From: UBA5195 sp034432755
GTDB taxonomy: Bacteria > Chloroflexota > Anaerolineae > Anaerolineales > Villigracilaceae
Direction of reading: 5' to 3'
Assembly: GCA_034432755.1 (NCBI GenBank)
Contig: DAOUBQ010000021.1
Span: 14,848 to 78,847, forward strand
DNA length: 64,000 nt
Below the pieces are notes generated by a model, which was not told where the DNA came from, searched no databases, and saw only the letters and a program-made list of their open reading frames with translations. Position 1 is the stretch's first letter, and every line of letters begins with the position of its first letter. Both the position numbers and the translations under genes were made by a program. Of this stretch, positions 24,964-33,995 are shown one piece after another.

Positions 24964-27294
24964 ATGGGCGCAAGCAATCGTGATGTGATTTTTCTGGCCT
25001 TAAATGCTGCCTTTGGGTTGGTTTACCTGGTCATTCTATGGCTGGCGATGCGGCGGCAAAAAGGATGGAACTCGCCAACATTCTGGCTGGCGGGATATGC
25101 CTTGCTCGGCCTCGCGTTACACATTCTGCTTGTGGCCGGAATGGAAGGCTGGCTGCCATGGATGGACTTTGTGAACCGGCTGCGGTTCGACCAGTCGGCA
25201 GCGACCCTGTTGGCATTTTGCCTCCTTATGGGCTTACGCACCTCGCTGCCAAAAGCGCCCAAAAGCGAGTCAACGGGCAGCGAGAACATCCAGAAAACCC
25301 TACCATGGACGGGCAACTTCGGATGGCTGATGGGCGGTTTGGTTCTTTCGGCGGCAGTCTTAGCCTACCAAAACTATACGCTCATCTTTTTGACCTGGCT
25401 GCTTTTTTCTCTGATGGCCATCGTTCACCTGGTACGCTCCATCAACCAGTCATCCCAACCTTTACAGCGAATCCGCATCTTCTTCTGGTTGCCCGTGCTT
25501 ATGCTGTCAATCGGAAACGAATTGGTGATGTTCTATCAGTTGAGCAGCATCGAAGGCGACTATCTGCGCGTTTTGGCTTTGATGATGATGGCCTACACCG
25601 TGCTGACTCATCACCTGCCCGATATTAAGGAATTTACCCGCCAATTACTCATCTACCTGCTGGCTACGCTGCTGATTGTTGTCTTATATATCGGCTTCTT
25701 CTGGCTGGCAGATTCCCTGCTGCGCGACACCCCCGGCTACCAGACCCTTTTTACGGGCGCAGGCGTGGCCGCCCTCATCTCGCTGCTCTTCGCCCCCATT
25801 TTTGAATTGATTCGCGGGCTGGTCAACCGCATGTTTCGCCTTACAAGTTACGACCCATCCAAAACATTGCGGGAATATGCCCAGTCCATCAGCAACATTC
25901 TCGACCTGGAGCGGCTTGCGACGGTTGCCGTCGGCCTGATCATGGAAGCCCTGGAAATCCAGAAAGGGATTCTGTTCCTGGTAGACCCGGAAATTGGGGA
26001 AGGCAACAAAACGGTTTTCCGGCTGCGTGAGGTGTGGCCGCACAACATCTCTGCCGAAAGTGAAAGCAACACAAGCCCCTCGCAAAGTACATCGCGCCGC
26101 AAAAAAGGCCACTCAATTCTTCTGGCTGAAGACAGCCCCATTTCGGCTTATTTCCGCGAGCAACACTTGCCACTTTTGCAATATGATATTGATTTCGGCC
26201 CCGATTTCATCAACTCCTCCCTGTCCGAACGCAAGTGGTTTAGTGAATTAGGGCTGCAGGCCTATGCTCCTATCTTCTCGCGAGGAGAGTGGATTGGCCT
26301 GCTTGGGCTTGGCCCCAAGCCGCGCCGCTACACGCCCGAAGACCTGAACCTGCTGTCGGCCATTGCCAGCCAAACTGGCGTTGCGCTCGAAAACGCCCGG
26401 CTGGTAGAAAACCTCAAAAAATTAAACATCCAGGTACGCGAAGCGTATGCCTTTTTAGACAAAGCCAATCATGACCTGGCAAAACTGGAAATGACCAAAT
26501 CAAACTTCATCAGCATTGCCTCCCATGAACTGCGCACCCCGCTGACATCCATCAAGGGCTACACAGAAATGCTGCTGGAGAATGCTGACTTGAACGAAGA
26601 CGTGCGAATGTTTGTTAAAGGAATTCACAAAGGTACGCTGCGCCTGCACGAGATTATGGATTCGATGTTCGACGTGGCGCAGATAGATTCTCGCACCATC
26701 GAGCTGCAACGCCAGGATGTCTTCGTCACCGAACTGGTGCGGTCTGTTTTCCAGGAAGTCTCCAAATTTGCCAGTGAGCGCGAGCAAGAATTAAGCCTCG
26801 ACCTGCCGCAATTGCCATCCATCAAGGCCGACCCCAACGCAATGCGCAAATTGTTCTATCATCTTACGATCAACGCTATCAAATTCACGCCCAACAAAGG
26901 GAAAATTACCATCACCGGGCGGCATGTTCCAGCCAATAACCGCGACTTGCCCGAAGGCGGCGTGGAGATTGTGGTTTCAGATACCGGAGTGGGCGTAGAT
27001 AAGAGTTACCAGGAAGTTATCTTCACCAAGTTCTACCAGCCTGGCGAACTGCTCAGTCGCCACTCCACCGGCAAGACCAAGTTTAAAGGATCCGGCGTAG
27101 GGCTGGGGCTGGCACTCTCGCGCGGCATCGTTGAGGCGCACGGCGGTAAAATCTGGGTGGTCAGTCCCGGTTATGACGAGCAGACCTGCCCCGGCAGTGA
27201 GTTTCACGTTGTCCTTCCCGTGCGCTCACAGGGCGAAAGCAAAACGGTGCGCATGGGCAGCGCCGTGAAGTTGAAATTACAAAACCCGCCGTAA
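24964..27294 (+). CDS. Multi-TM histidine kinase with GAF domain
   Basis: The 776 aa sensor kinase has an N-terminal membrane domain with about eight spans (residues 7-290), then a GAF-like domain at about 310-480 (LYGLQ-type sensor, APIFSRGEWIGLLGLG), a short coiled coil, HisKA with the phosphorylated H521 in SHELRTPL, and a HATPase domain with ADPNAMRKLFYHLTINAI and GSGVGLGLALSRGIV. The first ATG follows a putative -10 TATACT. Its C-terminal codons overlap a terminator hairpin. The response-regulator partner is unknown; the REC-CpaE hybrid lies 1.3 kb downstream. Confidence 0.9.
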   Translation: MGASNRDVIFLALNAAFGLVYLVILWLAMRRQKGWNSPTFWLAGYALLGLALHILLVAGMEGWLPWMDFVNRLRFDQSAATLLAFCLLMGLRTSLPKAPKSESTGSENIQKTLPWTGNFGWLMGGLVLSAAVLAYQNYTLIFLTWLLFSLMAIVHLVRSINQSSQPLQRIRIFFWLPVLMLSIGNELVMFYQLSSIEGDYLRVLALMMMAYTVLTHHLPDIKEFTRQLLIYLLATLLIVVLYIGFFWLADSLLRDTPGYQTLFTGAGVAALISLLFAPIFELIRGLVNRMFRLTSYDPSKTLREYAQSISNILDLERLATVAVGLIMEALEIQKGILFLVDPEIGEGNKTVFRLREVWPHNISAESESNTSPSQSTSRRKKGHSILLAEDSPISAYFREQHLPLLQYDIDFGPDFINSSLSERKWFSELGLQAYAPIFSRGEWIGLLGLGPKPRRYTPEDLNLLSAIASQTGVALENARLVENLKKLNIQVREAYAFLDKANHDLAKLEMTKSNFISIASHELRTPLTSIKGYTEMLLENADLNEDVRMFVKGIHKGTLRLHEIMDSMFDVAQIDSRTIELQRQDVFVTELVRSVFQEVSKFASEREQELSLDLPQLPSIKADPNAMRKLFYHLTINAIKFTPNKGKITITGRHVPANNRDLPEGGVEIVVSDTGVGVDKSYQEVIFTKFYQPGELLSRHSTGKTKFKGSGVGLGLALSRGIVEAHGGKIWVVSPGYDEQTCPGSEFHVVLPVRSQGESKTVRMGSAVKLKLQNPP

Positions 27295-27306
27295 TGGCGG
27301 GTTTTT
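27281..27306. terminator. Bidirectional terminator nested in kinase end and tRNA 3' end
   Basis: AAAACCCGCC pairs with GGCGGGTTTT over a TAAT-containing loop. It covers the kinase stop codon and the CCA tail of the tRNA on the other strand. It serves the kinase (plus) and the tRNA (minus), so one compact signal ends both. Confidence 0.85.
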
Positions 27307-27380
27307 GGTACCCCTGCACGGACTCGAACCGTGCTCTTTGGCTCCGGAGGCCAACGCTCTGTCCACTGAGCTACAGGGGC
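27306..27380 (-). tRNA. tRNA-Arg(CCG), CCA encoded
   Basis: Read on the minus strand the gene folds as a normal cloverleaf: acceptor GCCCCTG with CAGGGGT, D arm GCTC/GAGC, anticodon stem TTGGC/GCCAA around CTCCGGA (anticodon CCG, Arg), T arm CACGG/CCGTG with TTCGAGT, and encoded CCA. It is 30 bases downstream of the PrsW gene, so it may be co-transcribed. Confidence 0.95.
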
Positions 27381-27410
27381 AAGCGCAGGCCATTTTACCA
27401 CAAAGTTGGT

Positions 27411-28400
27411 CTATGCCTGCGCGTAAGGGGCCAGTTGCGCCAATTCCTCGCGGTAACGCTGGATAATAGCGCTGTTGCCGCCTTCCTCGCCGAGTTTGGC
27501 AAGTTGCTGTTTCTTGTGCGCCAATTCTCCCACCACCTGGTAGAAGCGGCTGGTAGCACGATAGTTTCCTCTGAACAAGGCAGCCAGCCGGGCCAACCCC
27601 TGCCGCCAGGCCGAAGATGCCGTGCTGTAGTGCCGGGCATCAATCAGACCCATCTGCAATTCTTGCTTAAGATGTCGCACAATGTTGCGCTGCTCCATCC
27701 AGCCGGCCCAGAGAATCATACCAAATATAAAGAAGACCCCCAGCCAATCGAGAAACAAGCCGAGAAAACAAGTCAGGTTTTCGAGCGAAGTAAAGGCGGC
27801 CAACGTATTATGCACAGAATGAGTGAACATGGCCACAAACCAGCCGCCTGAAACGGCCAGGATTTTGATGAATAGCGAACGATTCATCCGCGCAACGGCC
27901 AACCCAATGCCAATGAATGCTGTGTAAACCGGGTGTTGCCAGCCAACCAGAATAACCCGAATCCCAACCAGAGCAATCAATCCTCCCCAGCCTCCATCTT
28001 CATACCCCCGCCAAATGTAAAGCACATTCTCAGTGGCCGCAAACCCAAGCGCGGCAATCCCGGCATAGACGATGCCATCCAGGATAGAATCAAACTCGCG
28101 TCGAAATACCAGAAATACAACCAACACCGCAAGACCCTTAAGCGTTTCCTCGAACAACGGCGCGCTAAGGGAACCTGTCGTCAGGCTGCTCAACGCCTCA
28201 GAGCCAGTGATGGTGAATACGCTTATCCCAAACAGAGTGTTCAAGACATACGAACCGCCTGCTGCAACCACCGCGCCCCAGGCAAACATGCCAAAAAGCA
28301 AAGGCAGGGGTTCTTTCTCATAATGGTCAAGCCAATACAAAATATACGCAAACAAAAACATGGGAACAAAACCAAAAAACAAGGCCGCAAGGAATGGCAT
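27411..28400 (-). CDS. PrsW-family intramembrane metalloprotease
   Basis: The 329 aa product has about eight membrane spans. The PrsW motif FEETLKG (Glu-Glu) is near residue 84, followed by DGIVYAGIAALGFAATENV and the H and N of GWQHPVYTAFIGIGLA and FTHSVHNTL. PrsW cleaves anti-sigma factors in Bacillus; here the target is unknown. The start is ATG 28400. A C-terminal cytoplasmic helical tail of about 90 residues follows. Confidence 0.88.
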   Translation of the reverse strand: MPFLAALFFGFVPMFLFAYILYWLDHYEKEPLPLLFGMFAWGAVVAAGGSYVLNTLFGISVFTITGSEALSSLTTGSLSAPLFEETLKGLAVLVVFLVFRREFDSILDGIVYAGIAALGFAATENVLYIWRGYEDGGWGGLIALVGIRVILVGWQHPVYTAFIGIGLAVARMNRSLFIKILAVSGGWFVAMFTHSVHNTLAAFTSLENLTCFLGLFLDWLGVFFIFGMILWAGWMEQRNIVRHLKQELQMGLIDARHYSTASSAWRQGLARLAALFRGNYRATSRFYQVVGELAHKKQQLAKLGEEGGNSAIIQRYREELAQLAPYAQA

Positions 28401-28558
28401 TTTTCCTCCAAAACGAACAGCGATATCTCCATTTTATGGAAGATGGGGATAAAATCAAGCCTGAATTTTGTTGCAAGTTCATCGCGTCAGCGCATCAACC
28501 GCTTGATTGAAGATAGGCTTAATGCTAAACTGGTATAGATTACCTCCCTGGAGATAAA

Positions 28559-29731
28559 ATGGCCGAAAAAATTCTCATCATTGATGACGACCTGGACACC
28601 CTTCGTCTGGTTGGCCTTATGTTGCAAAAACAGGGCTACAGCATCATGGCTGCCAGCTCAGGCGCGCAAGGGCTGCAGATGGCATTCGAAAACCCTCCTG
28701 ACCTGATCTTGCTAGATGTAATGATGCCAGGCATGGACGGCTACGAAGTGGCCCGGCAGTTGCGCGCCAACAACCTGACCGCCAACATCCCCATCCTGAT
28801 GTTCACTGCCAAAAGCCAGTTGGATGACAAAGTGACCGGTTTCGAGGCCGGCGCCGACGACTACCTGACCAAGCCCACCCACCCCTCAGAGTTACAGGCA
28901 CACGTCAAAGCCTTGTTGGCGCGAGCCTCCAAGGTCAAAGTCAACCCACCAACCAGCCCGACAGAGTCACCTGCCTACCTGATTGGCGTCCTGGCAGCAC
29001 GCGGTGGGCTGGGAGTTACCTCGGTTTCGGCCAACCTGGCAATAGCCATCCACAAACGCCTGGAAAGCCCGGTCATCCTGGCAGAATTTCGCCCTGGGCA
29101 GGGCACTCTGGCGTACGATTTAAACCTGTCCAAAAAAACAGGGTTGACAGAATTGTTGGAACTGCCGCAATCCGGGCAGATTACCCGCAACCTGGTCAAA
29201 GAGCGGCTGGTACTCCACCCCTCCGGCCTCGATATTCTGGTTGCCTCGCCGCAGCCAAAAGACGGCATTTTGCAATCCAAAATCGAACATTTTGAAGTCT
29301 TGCTCAACCGGTTGCGCTACATATCAAAGTTTGTCATTGTAGACCTGGGAAGCGGCCTCGGCCCCCTGTCGCAAAAACTGGTGCCTGCTTTCAGCGAATT
29401 GCTGGTCATCGCCGAACCGTTCGAACATTCCCTCCTGCATACCCGCGCATTCATTGATGACCTGACCTCCCTGGGAGTAGACAAAACCCGCATCCACGTT
29501 GCCGTCAATTACCGCCTGCGTTCTGAGGCCCAACTTTCCGTACCACAAGTACAAGACCGTTTGAAGTATACGATTGATGTCACCTTTACCCCCGCCCCCG
29601 AATTGCTGCTCCAGGCAATTCGGATGCAGACAATGGCCTACCTCGTACAACACGAAAGCCTGACCAACCAGCAATATACTAACCTGGCGATGAAAATCGA
29701 AACTCGCGCCCCACGACCAACCGCCTCATAA
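28559..29731 (+). CDS. Response-regulator (REC) fused to CpaE/MinD-like domain
   Basis: The 390 aa hybrid has a REC domain at 1-125 with D53 in LLDVMMPGMDG and K in the TKPTHP turn. Residues 140-385 form a SIMIBI ATPase-like fold as in CpaE/TadZ. The Walker A site reads ARGGLGVTS, with V153 where KGGxGKT has the catalytic Lys, so ATP hydrolysis is doubtful. Stop and the Sir2 start overlap by one base (TAATG). CpaE-like proteins position pilus machinery; here a pseudo-ATPase that binds a partner is inferred. Confidence 0.88.
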   Translation: MAEKILIIDDDLDTLRLVGLMLQKQGYSIMAASSGAQGLQMAFENPPDLILLDVMMPGMDGYEVARQLRANNLTANIPILMFTAKSQLDDKVTGFEAGADDYLTKPTHPSELQAHVKALLARASKVKVNPPTSPTESPAYLIGVLAARGGLGVTSVSANLAIAIHKRLESPVILAEFRPGQGTLAYDLNLSKKTGLTELLELPQSGQITRNLVKERLVLHPSGLDILVASPQPKDGILQSKIEHFEVLLNRLRYISKFVIVDLGSGLGPLSQKLVPAFSELLVIAEPFEHSLLHTRAFIDDLTSLGVDKTRIHVAVNYRLRSEAQLSVPQVQDRLKYTIDVTFTPAPELLLQAIRMQTMAYLVQHESLTNQQYTNLAMKIETRAPRPTAS

Positions 29732-30507
29732 TGCAGACTTTTCCCGGCCAGACCCTGGAATTAATCAAATATGCCGCTGAGTTGCTCACCAGATCACGCC
29801 ATGCTGTCATTCTGACCGGAGCCGGTCTTTCCACGCCATCTGGAATCCCCGATTTCCGCTCCGAGGGCAGCGGCCTGTGGTCACGCGATGAACCTCTCGA
29901 AGTGGCCTCGCTGCTTACTTTTCGCACGGCTCCCACGCGCTTTTTTGAGTGGTTTCGGCCATTGGCCAGCCAGATTTTCAATGCCGACCCCAACCCGGCC
30001 CACCACGCCATTGCCGCGCTGGAACGCAAAGGCCATATCCAGGCCATCATCACCCAAAATATTGACATGCTCCACCAAAAGGCCGGTTCACGCAAGGTTA
30101 TCGAAATGCACGGCACACTGCGCACGCTCTCCTGTACGCAATGCTACCGCCAGCAAGGATACGAAACCCACCTGCCAGCATTTATCGAAAGCGGCACAAT
30201 CCCCCATTGCCCCCACTGTGGCGCCATCCTAAAGCCCGATGTCATTCTGTTTGGCGAACAATTGCCCCAAAAAGCCTGGTTAGAGTCTCAACGTGAAGCC
30301 CGCGCCTGCGACCTGATGATTGTAGTTGGGTCCTCGCTTGAAGTTCTGCCAGTAGCCGGGCTGCCCATGCAAGCGATTGACCGGGGCGCTCACCTGATTA
30401 TCATTAACAACAGCGAAACCTACCTGAACGTGCGCGCCGATATCGTCTTACGCGAAGATGTGGCCGCCGTGCTGCCTGCTATTTCAGAACGGGTGCAAAA
30501 TGCTTGA
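29731..30507 (+). CDS. Sir2-family NAD-dependent protein deacylase
   Basis: The 258 aa product carries the sirtuin signatures TGAGLSTPSGIPDFRS, ITQNIDMLHQKAGS with the catalytic His in EMHGTL, and a zinc site CTQCY and CPHCG. It removes acyl groups from lysines with NAD. ATG 29731 overlaps the upstream stop by one base, and its stop overlaps the GAF kinase start by 8 bases. It sits between a REC hybrid and a kinase, so it may act on a signalling protein (inference). Confidence 0.94.
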   Translation: MQTFPGQTLELIKYAAELLTRSRHAVILTGAGLSTPSGIPDFRSEGSGLWSRDEPLEVASLLTFRTAPTRFFEWFRPLASQIFNADPNPAHHAIAALERKGHIQAIITQNIDMLHQKAGSRKVIEMHGTLRTLSCTQCYRQQGYETHLPAFIESGTIPHCPHCGAILKPDVILFGEQLPQKAWLESQREARACDLMIVVGSSLEVLPVAGLPMQAIDRGAHLIIINNSETYLNVRADIVLREDVAAVLPAISERVQNA

Positions 30508-31675
30508 AAACTACCCCAAACGACTTGAACGCTACAAACGCCTCATCGAAATTTCACGCGACCTGGCTTCCACCCTCGAACTCGACCCCCTGCTCAACCG
30601 CATCATCCACGCCGCGCGTGACATCACCGAAGCCGAAGCCGCCTCCATCCTGCTCTATGACGATACGGCCCGTGAACTCTACTTTCAGGCAGCCACCAAC
30701 CCCGACCCCATGATGCGCGGCATGGTCATCCCCATGGACAGCATCGCCGGTTGGATTGTCACCCACCGCGAACCGGTGCGCATCAGCGATGTCAAAAAAG
30801 ATATTCGCTATTTCAAAAACGTCGCCCAAACCCTCAGCTTTGCCACCAAATCGCTGATGGGCGTGCCACTCATTACCAAAGAAAAAGTGGTCGGCGTGCT
30901 AGAAGTCCTCAACAAATCAAATGGCGACTTCTCCGACACTGACGAAGACATGCTCACCGTGCTGGGCGCACAAGCCGCCATCGCCATCGAAAACACCCGC
31001 CTGTTCCAGCAATCCGACCTCATCGCCGAGTTCGTCCACGAACTGCGCACGCCGCTCGCCTCGCTCAGCACCGCCACCTACCTCTTGCTGCGCCCTGAAA
31101 TCTCCCGCGAGCAGGCAGAACAAATTATCACCAACATCCACCAGGAAACCATCCGCCTCAACGCCCTGGCCTCTTCGTTCCTCGACCTGGCCCGGCTGGA
31201 ATCAGGCCGCGTCCAATTCAACAAATCTAGCTTCCCTTTGCAACCGGTTTGCGAAGAATGTAAAGGCGTGCTGATTTCCAAAGCCGAGGAAAGCCGCATC
31301 AGCATTGATATCAAAATCCCCGCCGATATGCCCATCGTCACCGGCGACCGTGACAAACTCAAGCAGGTCATCATGAACCTGGTCAGCAACGCCATCAAAT
31401 ACAACCGTCCCGGCGGACAGGTCATCATCACAGCAGGCATAGACGAAAAATCCTGGCATTTCTCCATCTCCGATACCGGTTATGGAATCCCTGAAGAATC
31501 GCTTCCCAATCTGTTCCAAAAATTCTACCGTGTCAAAGGCCTGGAAACCAAAGCCACCGGAACCGGCCTTGGGCTTTCCATTTGCAAGCAAATCGTTCAA
31601 GGGCATGGCGGGCGAATCGAAGTGCGCAGCAAAGTTGGTGAAGGCACCACATTCATCGTCCACATTCCAAAATGA
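30500..31675 (+). CDS. GAF-domain histidine kinase
   Basis: The 391 aa soluble kinase has a GAF domain at residues about 20-160 (ASILLYDDTARELYFQ, SLMGVPLITKEKVVGVLEVL), HisKA with H180 in VHELRTPLA, and HATPase (ITGDRDKLKQ-type N box near residue 285, GTGLGLSICKQIV). No membrane segment. The ATG at 30500 overlaps the Sir2 end by 8 bases; a GTG start at 30458 would duplicate Sir2 coding and is rejected. It may phosphorylate the REC-CpaE hybrid two genes upstream. Confidence 0.93.
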   Translation: MLENYPKRLERYKRLIEISRDLASTLELDPLLNRIIHAARDITEAEAASILLYDDTARELYFQAATNPDPMMRGMVIPMDSIAGWIVTHREPVRISDVKKDIRYFKNVAQTLSFATKSLMGVPLITKEKVVGVLEVLNKSNGDFSDTDEDMLTVLGAQAAIAIENTRLFQQSDLIAEFVHELRTPLASLSTATYLLLRPEISREQAEQIITNIHQETIRLNALASSFLDLARLESGRVQFNKSSFPLQPVCEECKGVLISKAEESRISIDIKIPADMPIVTGDRDKLKQVIMNLVSNAIKYNRPGGQVIITAGIDEKSWHFSISDTGYGIPEESLPNLFQKFYRVKGLETKATGTGLGLSICKQIVQGHGGRIEVRSKVGEGTTFIVHIPK

Positions 31676-31762
31676 TGAACAATCAAATGCAAAATGCAAA
31701 ATTCATCATCTTGCCTTTCGCATTTCATCATCCTAAAACACAAATGACGAATTACGAATGAC
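31674..31762. repeat. AT-rich degenerate repeat cluster
   Basis: Repeated ATTCATCAT and AAATGCAAAATGC words fill the end of the kinase gene and run into the next gene's 3' end. The minus-strand dehydrogenase ends in IRNSSFVF, encoded by ATTCGTAATTCGTCATT, a typical translation of this repeat. Similar words recur at 41541 and 61209. Confidence 0.5.
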
Positions 31763-32707
31763 CACCTTCAACACCCCCCGCTTTTCTGCCTCTGAAAACG
31801 CCTGAAGGCCCTGCTCCAACCGGAACTCCGCCGCAATCAATACAGTGGGGTCAACTTCTTTTTTCTCCAACAAACGCAGCGCCGGGGCAAACGGCCCGCA
31901 GCGTGAACCAACAATGGTGATCTCATCCACCACCACTGGCGAGAGATGGAGCGTCAGGCTACCCTTATAGGTACTTTTCAACACAAACGTCCCGCGCGGG
32001 CGAATGGCCTTGCGCGCCAAATCGAACCCCGCCGTTGAACCGGTTGCCTCCACCACCACATCGTAACGCCAGGCTTGCACTTCATCCTCCTGGACAACTC
32101 GAATACCGCGTTGACGCAACAGAGCCTGCTGATGCGCATGCCGCGCCACCACGCCCAAATCGGCCCCGGTCAGGGCCAGCGTTTGGGCAATCAACTGCCC
32201 CAAACGCCCCGCGCCCACCAAAAGAATGCGGTCGGTTGGCTTAATTTGCACCTGCTGCTGAATTTCCAACGCCGCCGCCAGCGGCTCTACGAAGACCGCC
32301 GCCTCATCCGAAACTGAATCGGGGACGAGATGCAGGTTTTCGAGCGGCAGGTTGACATATTCAGCAAACACCCCATTGCGGTTGAGAATGCCCAACACCG
32401 TACGATTCTCACAATGAGTTGGCCGCCCGCCCCGGCATTGTTCGCACTGGCCGCAAACCGCATTAATCTCGCCCACCACCCGCTTACCCACCAGGCCAGT
32501 ATCCACAGCCTGAGAACTTTGGACAATTTCGCCAACAAACTCATGCCCCAAAATACCAGTAAACGGGTAATAACCTTTGACCATCTCCAGGTCCGTGCCG
32601 CACACCCCGGCCAGGCGCACCTTCACCAGCGCCTCACCCGACCGAGCGGGCAAATCCACATCTTCGCGCAACCTGAGTTGCTGATTTTCGAGCCAGAGAG
32701 CCTTCAT
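31733..32707 (-). CDS. Zinc-type medium-chain alcohol dehydrogenase
   Basis: The 324 aa product has the MDR zinc sites: catalytic GVCGTDLEMVKG and GHEFVGEI; structural C-x2-C-x2-C-x7-C reads CGQCEQCRGGRPTHC. An NAD(P)-binding GAGRLGQLIAQ motif follows. The substrate is unknown. Start ATG 32707 overlaps the DUF554 stop (TGATG). The last residues IRNSSFVF come from an AT-rich repeat and may replace a native end. It belongs to the three-gene unit starting with the adenosyltransferase. Confidence 0.9.
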   Translation of the reverse strand: MKALWLENQQLRLREDVDLPARSGEALVKVRLAGVCGTDLEMVKGYYPFTGILGHEFVGEIVQSSQAVDTGLVGKRVVGEINAVCGQCEQCRGGRPTHCENRTVLGILNRNGVFAEYVNLPLENLHLVPDSVSDEAAVFVEPLAAALEIQQQVQIKPTDRILLVGAGRLGQLIAQTLALTGADLGVVARHAHQQALLRQRGIRVVQEDEVQAWRYDVVVEATGSTAGFDLARKAIRPRGTFVLKSTYKGSLTLHLSPVVVDEITIVGSRCGPFAPALRLLEKKEVDPTVLIAAEFRLEQGLQAFSEAEKRGVLKVVIRNSSFVF

Positions 32708-33411
32708 CACTTCACCATCAGACCCAATACATACACAATCAACGGCGCAATCGCCAGCGCAGGCAAAAAGTTTCCCACACGGATTTTTTTTAGTTCCAAC
32801 AGGGTACTGATTCCGACACCCATCAACAGCACGCCACCGGTAGCGGTCAGTTCGCCCATCATCTGCGGGGTGACGAGCCCGCTCAACTGCGCCGCCAGCA
32901 GGCTGATACCGCCCTGGTAGACCAGAATCGGGAGCGCCGAAAACAAAACGCCGATTCCCAGGCTGGAGGCAAACGCAAGCGAGGCGAATCCGTCTAAAAC
33001 AGACTTAATCGCCAGCGTGCTGTAGTCGCCGGTCAGCCCGTCACTAATCGAGCCGAGAATCGCCATCGGCCCAATCAGGTAGAGCAGCGAGGCAGTCATA
33101 AACCCGCGCACAAAGCGGCTCGATTCTACCTCGCTGCCGCCCGCAAAACGTTTTTCGAGCCACGCGCCCATACGCTGCAAGTCGTTTTCGATGCCCCACC
33201 ATTCGCCGAGAATCGCGCCCACAATGATCGCGCCCAGCACAATCAGCGCGTTTTCAGTCTTCAGGAACATCTGCAACCCGACGGCGGTCGTAAACAGGCC
33301 CATACCCGCAATCACAGTTTCTTTAAGTCTTCCCGAAAGGCGCGCCCCAAAGAGCAGCCCGGCGACGCCCCCGACCAGGATGGCAATGACATTGATGATG
33401 GTTCCGGTCAT
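32707..33411 (-). CDS. DUF554 membrane protein
   Basis: The 234 aa product has six to seven spans and the family's GTIINVIAILVGGVAGLLFG start, MGLFTTAVGLQM and GAILGEWWGIENDLQ. The function of DUF554 is unknown; transport is suspected. ATG 33411 overlaps the adenosyltransferase stop (ATGA); the longer frame to 33477 would cover that gene. It lies in the operon with the adenosyltransferase and dehydrogenase. Confidence 0.85.
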   Translation of the reverse strand: MTGTIINVIAILVGGVAGLLFGARLSGRLKETVIAGMGLFTTAVGLQMFLKTENALIVLGAIIVGAILGEWWGIENDLQRMGAWLEKRFAGGSEVESSRFVRGFMTASLLYLIGPMAILGSISDGLTGDYSTLAIKSVLDGFASLAFASSLGIGVLFSALPILVYQGGISLLAAQLSGLVTPQMMGELTATGGVLLMGVGISTLLELKKIRVGNFLPALAIAPLIVYVLGLMVK

Positions 33412-33956
33412 GGTTCTTTGGCCAGCTTGGTAGCCTGTCCTTTCGATTGATTTTCGAGCAATTCCAACACAAAACACAGCGAAGAGAGCCGATTCAGGTA
33501 GGCAATCAACGCAAGATTTCCCAATCCTTCAGCGTGGAGTAATTCCACCACCCGCCGTTCAGCCCGCCGAACCACCGTCCGCGCCAGCGACATGGCCGCA
33601 CTCGAGGGCGTTTCACCAGGGATGATGAATTCATTCGGCACTTCAACAATGGTTGCAATCGCGTCGGTCTGTTCCTCGAGCCAACGGACCCGATTCTCGT
33701 CAATTTTGCGAAATTTGGCCGCATTTTCGGGCGTCGCACCCACTTCGGCCATCAGATGATACAGGTCGCGCTGCACATCCAACAAGAGCGGCCCGATTTG
33801 AAGGGCAGTGGCGTTAGCCCGCGCCACTCCCAGTGCGGCGGTGGCTTCATCCAACGCGCCCAGGGCTTCGATTCGCAGGTCAAACTTTGGCACGCGACCC
33901 TCGCCAAGCAGGCCGGTGGTGCCTTCATCTCCAGTACGGGTATAAAAAGGGGACAT
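33408..33956 (-). CDS. Cob(I)alamin adenosyltransferase, PduO type
   Basis: Makes adenosylcobalamin from cob(I)alamin and ATP. The 182 aa product has the ATP site YTRTGDEGTTGLLGEGRVPK at its N-terminus, RTVVRRAERRVV near the C-terminus and the final YLNRLSSLCFVLEL. The ATG 33956 lies just before the TRTGD motif. The promoter-like elements upstream would give little or no leader. The product could serve the B12-binding mutase domain and MeaB at 47-48.7 kb. No cobalamin riboswitch was seen. Confidence 0.9.
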   Translation of the reverse strand: MSPFYTRTGDEGTTGLLGEGRVPKFDLRIEALGALDEATAALGVARANATALQIGPLLLDVQRDLYHLMAEVGATPENAAKFRKIDENRVRWLEEQTDAIATIVEVPNEFIIPGETPSSAAMSLARTVVRRAERRVVELLHAEGLGNLALIAYLNRLSSLCFVLELLENQSKGQATKLAKEP

Positions 33957-33963
33957 GCGCGCT

Positions 33964-33991
33964 ATTCTATCACAGCGTTTTTGGTTTACAA
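33964..33991 (-). promoter_or_regulatory. Putative promoter of the adenosyltransferase operon
   Basis: On the minus strand TTGTAA (33986-33991) and TAGAAT (33964-33969) are 16 bases apart. Transcription would start within a few bases of ATG 33956, so the mRNA may be leaderless. Confidence 0.45.
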
Positions 33992-33995
33992 TCAC

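Noticed and set aside
30458..30499. GTG start for the GAF kinase inside the Sir2 gene
   Set aside because: ATG 30500 with an 8-base overlap gives a normal GAF N-terminus.
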